Positions 30,214 to 33,131 of a stretch of 33,131 nt of DNA are shown in pieces. Source of the stretch: Saccharomonospora saliphila YIM 90502 (GTDB lineage: Bacteria > Actinomycetota > Actinomycetes > Mycobacteriales > Pseudonocardiaceae); contig NZ_KB912705.1 of assembly GCF_000383795.1 (NCBI RefSeq), positions 88,185 through 121,315 of the forward strand. Reading direction: 5' to 3'. The notes under the pieces are model-generated. The model saw only the letters and a list, made by a program, of their open reading frames with translations. It had not been told where the DNA came from and made no database searches. The translations under genes were made by a program, and so were the position numbers. The first letter of the stretch is position 1. Every line of letters starts with the position of its first letter.

Positions 30214-33012
30214 ATGCGCCAAGGTCAGACCGCACGCGGGATCGCGCTCGTCTCCGCCCTCTGCCTCGGGATCGGCCTCGCGGTCCCCGTGCAGGCGGCG
30301 TCGGGGCAGCCCCGCAACACGCCTCCGCGCGCGCCGCAGGGGTTGACCGTCGACGACCTCGCGGCCGACGGCACGCCGATGCCGGTGTCGATCCGCGACA
30401 CACCGCTGTTCGGGTGGTTGCCGACCGACCGCGATCCCGGCGAGACCCAGACCGCGTACGAGGTCGAGGTGACCGCCGTCGACTCGGGTCACACCGTGTG
30501 GGACTCCGGTCGGGTCGCCTCCGGTGAGCAGTCGTCGGTGGCCTACGCCGGTCGCGAGCTGAGCCCGGGCACGGACTACGAGTGGCGCGTGCGCACGTGG
30601 GACCGGGCTCGGGCCGTGTCGCCGTGGTCGGAGCCCGCGCGGTTCACCACGGCGATCGGCGACGGCGACTGGGAGGGCGCCGAGTGGATTCGTCGGGACA
30701 CCGACGAGGCCGACGACTACACGCTGGCCCGCACCACGACGCGGATCGCCGACAGCCCGGTGGTGCGCGCCCGCGCCTACACGGCCGCGAACCACACCTA
30801 CGAGGTCTTCCTCAACGGTGAGCGCGCCGACCGGGGCGCGTCGTTCGGCTACCCCGGCGAGGGCTACTACCAGGCCGCCGATGTGACCGGCCTCGTCGAG
30901 CCGGGCTCCGAGTTGACCGTCGGCATCCGCTACCACTGGTACGGCGGTGGCCAGGGCCGCCCGGCCTCCGAACGCGGCCTGCTGCACAAGCTCGTCGTCG
31001 AGTACGCCGACGGCACCCGGCAGGTCGTCCGTACCGGCGAGCACTGGCGGGTCACCCGGGACACCCGGTTCGTCGCCGACGCCGACCGCCGCAACGGGGA
31101 GGGCGACCGGATCGACCACCAGGACGGCCGCAGGGTGCTCGACGGCTGGTCGGACTTCGGCTTCGACGCCTCCGGCTGGCAGCCCGCCGTCTCGGCCGGT
31201 GCGCACCCGACCGAGACGTTCACCCACCTCATCGCGCAGCAGACCCGGGTGGCCGAGACGACGGTGACGCCCGAACGGCTGCTCACCGCCGACGACGGCA
31301 CCGTGGTCGCGGACTTCGGTGCCGTCATCCCCGCACGTCCGGCCGTGCGGTTCGACTCCGGTACCGCCGGGCACCGGGTCGACATGCGCGCCGGGTACGA
31401 ACTCACCGGCGACGGCCGCGTGGACACCTCGACCCTGTCCACGCAGAGCACCGACATGTCCTTCCCGTACGTGCAGGCCGACGGCGCGCAGCACTACCGG
31501 GCCTTCACCCACCTCGCCTTCCGCTACCTGGAGATCCCCGACCCCGGTGAGGAGGTCGCCCGCGACGACGTCTCCGCCGTGGTGGTGCACACCGACGTGC
31601 CCGACGGCGCGCGGACGGAACTGAGCACGTCGAACGACACGCTGAACGAGGTGTGGGACATGCTCCAGCGCTCGGCGCTGTACTCGGTGCAGGAGCAGTT
31701 CGTCGACACCCCGACCCGCGAGAAGGGCCAGTTCCTCGGCGACGCGGCCGCCATCTCGTACGCCACCATGCAGGGCTTCGGCGAACGGGTTGCCACTCGG
31801 CAGGCGATCCGCGAGTTCCTCGCCTCGCAGCGGCGGTACTGGTCCGACGGCGCCGACTCCGGCCGGTACAACGCCGTGTACCCGAACGGCGACGGCAAGC
31901 GGGACATCCCCGACTACACCGAGATGTTCGTCGACTGGGTGTGGCGCTACTACGAGGTCACCGGGGACGAGCACCTGCTCGCCGAGGCCTACCCCGCCAT
32001 CCGGGCCACCGCCGAGTACGTGCTGGACCACATTCCCGCCGACGGACCGACCGCAGGGCTGGTCACGAACCTCTCCGGCGGCAGCGGCCCGTACGAGTAC
32101 GGCATCGTCGACTGGCCCGCGCCCGGCCGGTTCGGCTACGACATGGACACCGCCGCACGCACCACGGTCAACGCGCTCGGCGTCGAGGTCCTGCGGCGCA
32201 CCGCCGACATGGCGCGGGTGCTCGGCGAGTCCGGTGAGTCGGTCGCGCGGTACCGCGACGCCGAGCACGCACTGGTCGAGACGATGAACGAGCGGCTGCG
32301 CGCCGACGACGGCGTCTACACCGACGGGCTGCGGGCCGACGGGACCCGCAGCGAGCACACCGGACAGCACAGCACCTCCTACGCCATCGCCTTCGGCGTC
32401 GCTCCTGAGAGCGACCACGACGCCCTGGCCGAGCACCTGGCAGGCATGGGCATGCGGCAGGGACCGATGACGGCGCACTGGCTGTTGCGGGCGCTGTCCG
32501 AAGCCGACCGCCCGGACGCGGTGCTGGAGCTGCTGACCAACCCGGACGATCACGGCTGGGCGAACATCCTCGCCCGGGGCGGCACCTTCACCTGGGAGGC
32601 GTGGACGCTCGACGAGGGCACGAACTTCAGCCAGTCCCACGGCTGGGGCGCGCAGGCCGCGGTCGACGTGGTCGAGACCCTGCTCGGCATCCGGCCGGGC
32701 GAGCCGGGGTCGGCGACGGTCGACGTCGTCGTGCCGGGTTCGGGCCTGCGACAGGCCGACGGCACGGTGCACACCGAACGCGGGCCGGTCTCGCTGGACT
32801 GGGAGCGCACCGGCCGCGGGGTGCGTGCCGAGGTGGAGATCCCGGTCAACGTGCGGGCCACGGTGTCGCTGCCCGAGGTGGACGGCTTCACCTACCGCCC
32901 CGCGGGCCGGACGAAGGCCACCCACGTGGCGACCGAGGACGGACGAGTGATCTTCGAGGTGGGTTCCGGTGACGCGCGATTCGTCCCGGTGCCCCGGAAA
33001 GCGGAACGGTGA
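30214..33012 (+). CDS. Secreted alpha-L-rhamnosidase, GH78
   Basis: A 932-aa enzyme. The leader (GIALVSALCLGIGLAVPVQA) has a cleavage site near residue 28. A fibronectin-III-like N-terminal domain follows (about 36-147, ending WSEPARFTTA), then the carbohydrate-binding beta-domain, the (alpha/alpha)6 catalytic barrel and a C-terminal beta-domain. The catalytic stretch DTPTREKGQFLGD has D498, E503 and D510 at the D-x4-E-x6-D spacing of GH78. E503 is the probable general acid, and E795 in FTWEAWTLDEG is the probable base. It releases terminal alpha-L-rhamnose outside the cell. ATG 30214 follows GGGAG; TTG 30202 is in frame but overlaps that site. It has its own promoter and operator. Confidence 0.92.
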   Translation: MRQGQTARGIALVSALCLGIGLAVPVQAASGQPRNTPPRAPQGLTVDDLAADGTPMPVSIRDTPLFGWLPTDRDPGETQTAYEVEVTAVDSGHTVWDSGRVASGEQSSVAYAGRELSPGTDYEWRVRTWDRARAVSPWSEPARFTTAIGDGDWEGAEWIRRDTDEADDYTLARTTTRIADSPVVRARAYTAANHTYEVFLNGERADRGASFGYPGEGYYQAADVTGLVEPGSELTVGIRYHWYGGGQGRPASERGLLHKLVVEYADGTRQVVRTGEHWRVTRDTRFVADADRRNGEGDRIDHQDGRRVLDGWSDFGFDASGWQPAVSAGAHPTETFTHLIAQQTRVAETTVTPERLLTADDGTVVADFGAVIPARPAVRFDSGTAGHRVDMRAGYELTGDGRVDTSTLSTQSTDMSFPYVQADGAQHYRAFTHLAFRYLEIPDPGEEVARDDVSAVVVHTDVPDGARTELSTSNDTLNEVWDMLQRSALYSVQEQFVDTPTREKGQFLGDAAAISYATMQGFGERVATRQAIREFLASQRRYWSDGADSGRYNAVYPNGDGKRDIPDYTEMFVDWVWRYYEVTGDEHLLAEAYPAIRATAEYVLDHIPADGPTAGLVTNLSGGSGPYEYGIVDWPAPGRFGYDMDTAARTTVNALGVEVLRRTADMARVLGESGESVARYRDAEHALVETMNERLRADDGVYTDGLRADGTRSEHTGQHSTSYAIAFGVAPESDHDALAEHLAGMGMRQGPMTAHWLLRALSEADRPDAVLELLTNPDDHGWANILARGGTFTWEAWTLDEGTNFSQSHGWGAQAAVDVVETLLGIRPGEPGSATVDVVVPGSGLRQADGTVHTERGPVSLDWERTGRGVRAEVEIPVNVRATVSLPEVDGFTYRPAGRTKATHVATEDGRVIFEVGSGDARFVPVPRKAER

Positions 33013-33131
33013 CGATGATCGAGAACACCGCGGGACACGACCGGGATGACGACCGCGCGGGCCTGACGCGGCGGCTGTTCCTCGCGGCCACCGGTGCGGC
33101 GGCGACGGCGGTCGCGGTCGGCACCCGCGCC
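33009..33131 (+). CDS. Start of a Tat-type secreted protein (cut by window end)
   Basis: Only the first 39-41 codons are present. They form a charged head (MIENTAGHDRDDDRAG) and a twin-arginine leader, LTRRLFLAATGAAATAVAVG, typical of Tat export of a folded protein. The start is either GTG 33009, overlapping the rhamnosidase stop (GTGA), or ATG 33015. The mature protein lies outside the window. Its coupling to the rhamnosidase gene suggests another extracellular rhamnoside-processing enzyme. Confidence 0.7.
   Translation, partial: MTMIENTAGHDRDDDRAGLTRRLFLAATGAAATAVAVGTRA

Noticed and set aside
1..33131. CRISPR array
   Set aside because: No series of regularly spaced repeats with unique spacers was seen. 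The tandem repeats found (20562, 26871, 29943) are too few or directly adjacent.

Overview
The window is high-GC DNA with GTG/TTG starts, 4-bp ATGA/GTGA gene overlaps, a Tat-type leader and gene families typical of Actinobacteria. The rhamnose operon, the LutABC genes and the tRNA-Phe island fit a Pseudonocardiales-like genome (Saccharomonospora/Amycolatopsis relatives); that placement is inference from gene content.

Layout. (1) 1-650: three tRNA genes, Glu(TTC), Asp(GTC) and Phe(GAA), followed by a strong hairpin. (2) 549-5319: an eroded integrative island at tRNA-Phe. The 3' half of tRNA-Phe plus its terminator is repeated exactly (101 bp) at 549-649 and 4409-4509, and a 29-bp core recurs at 5291-5319. 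Between the copies lie a 5'-truncated tyrosine integrase, a 5'-truncated HTH/FGE-sulfatase-fold gene sharing its breakpoint, an unusually AT-rich pair of membrane genes (a SLATT/DUF4231-like protein and a membrane-anchored SepF-like protein), a second integrase tail, and a maltokinase-cap-like gene. (3) 5373-12738: an NTF2-like protein; a LysR regulator divergent from an FAD oxidoreductase, a uronate-dehydrogenase-like SDR and a NitT/TauT/SsuABC-type importer; and an alpha/beta hydrolase on the other strand. (4) 12792-14257: a DddA-like (SCP1.201) deaminase toxin with an overlapping Imm1-like immunity gene, bracketed by an exact 68-bp direct repeat of the 3' end of the adjacent lacI-type gene. 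(5) 14217-29947: an L-rhamnose regulon. It holds a LacI-type repressor, an ABC importer (ATPase, two permeases, lipoprotein), mutarotase RhaM, isomerase RhaI, a BNR_4 secreted protein, the bifunctional aldolase/lactaldehyde dehydrogenase, rhamnulokinase, LutABC and a small HTH protein. (6) 30118-33131: a separately promoted GH78 alpha-L-rhamnosidase and the start of a Tat-type secreted protein.

How it works together. Extracellular rhamnosides would be cut by the GH78 enzyme and possibly the BNR_4 protein. L-rhamnose would then be imported and converted through rhamnulose and rhamnulose-1-phosphate to DHAP and L-lactaldehyde, then L-lactate, then pyruvate through LutABC. A TGAAACGTTTCA-type operator lies between the repressor and transporter genes (two copies) and just upstream of the rhamnosidase, so one LacI-type protein probably controls the whole set.

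The parts I consider least described are the SLATT-like/SepF-like pair in the island and the deaminase/Imm1 cassette with its repeat-flanked insertion.
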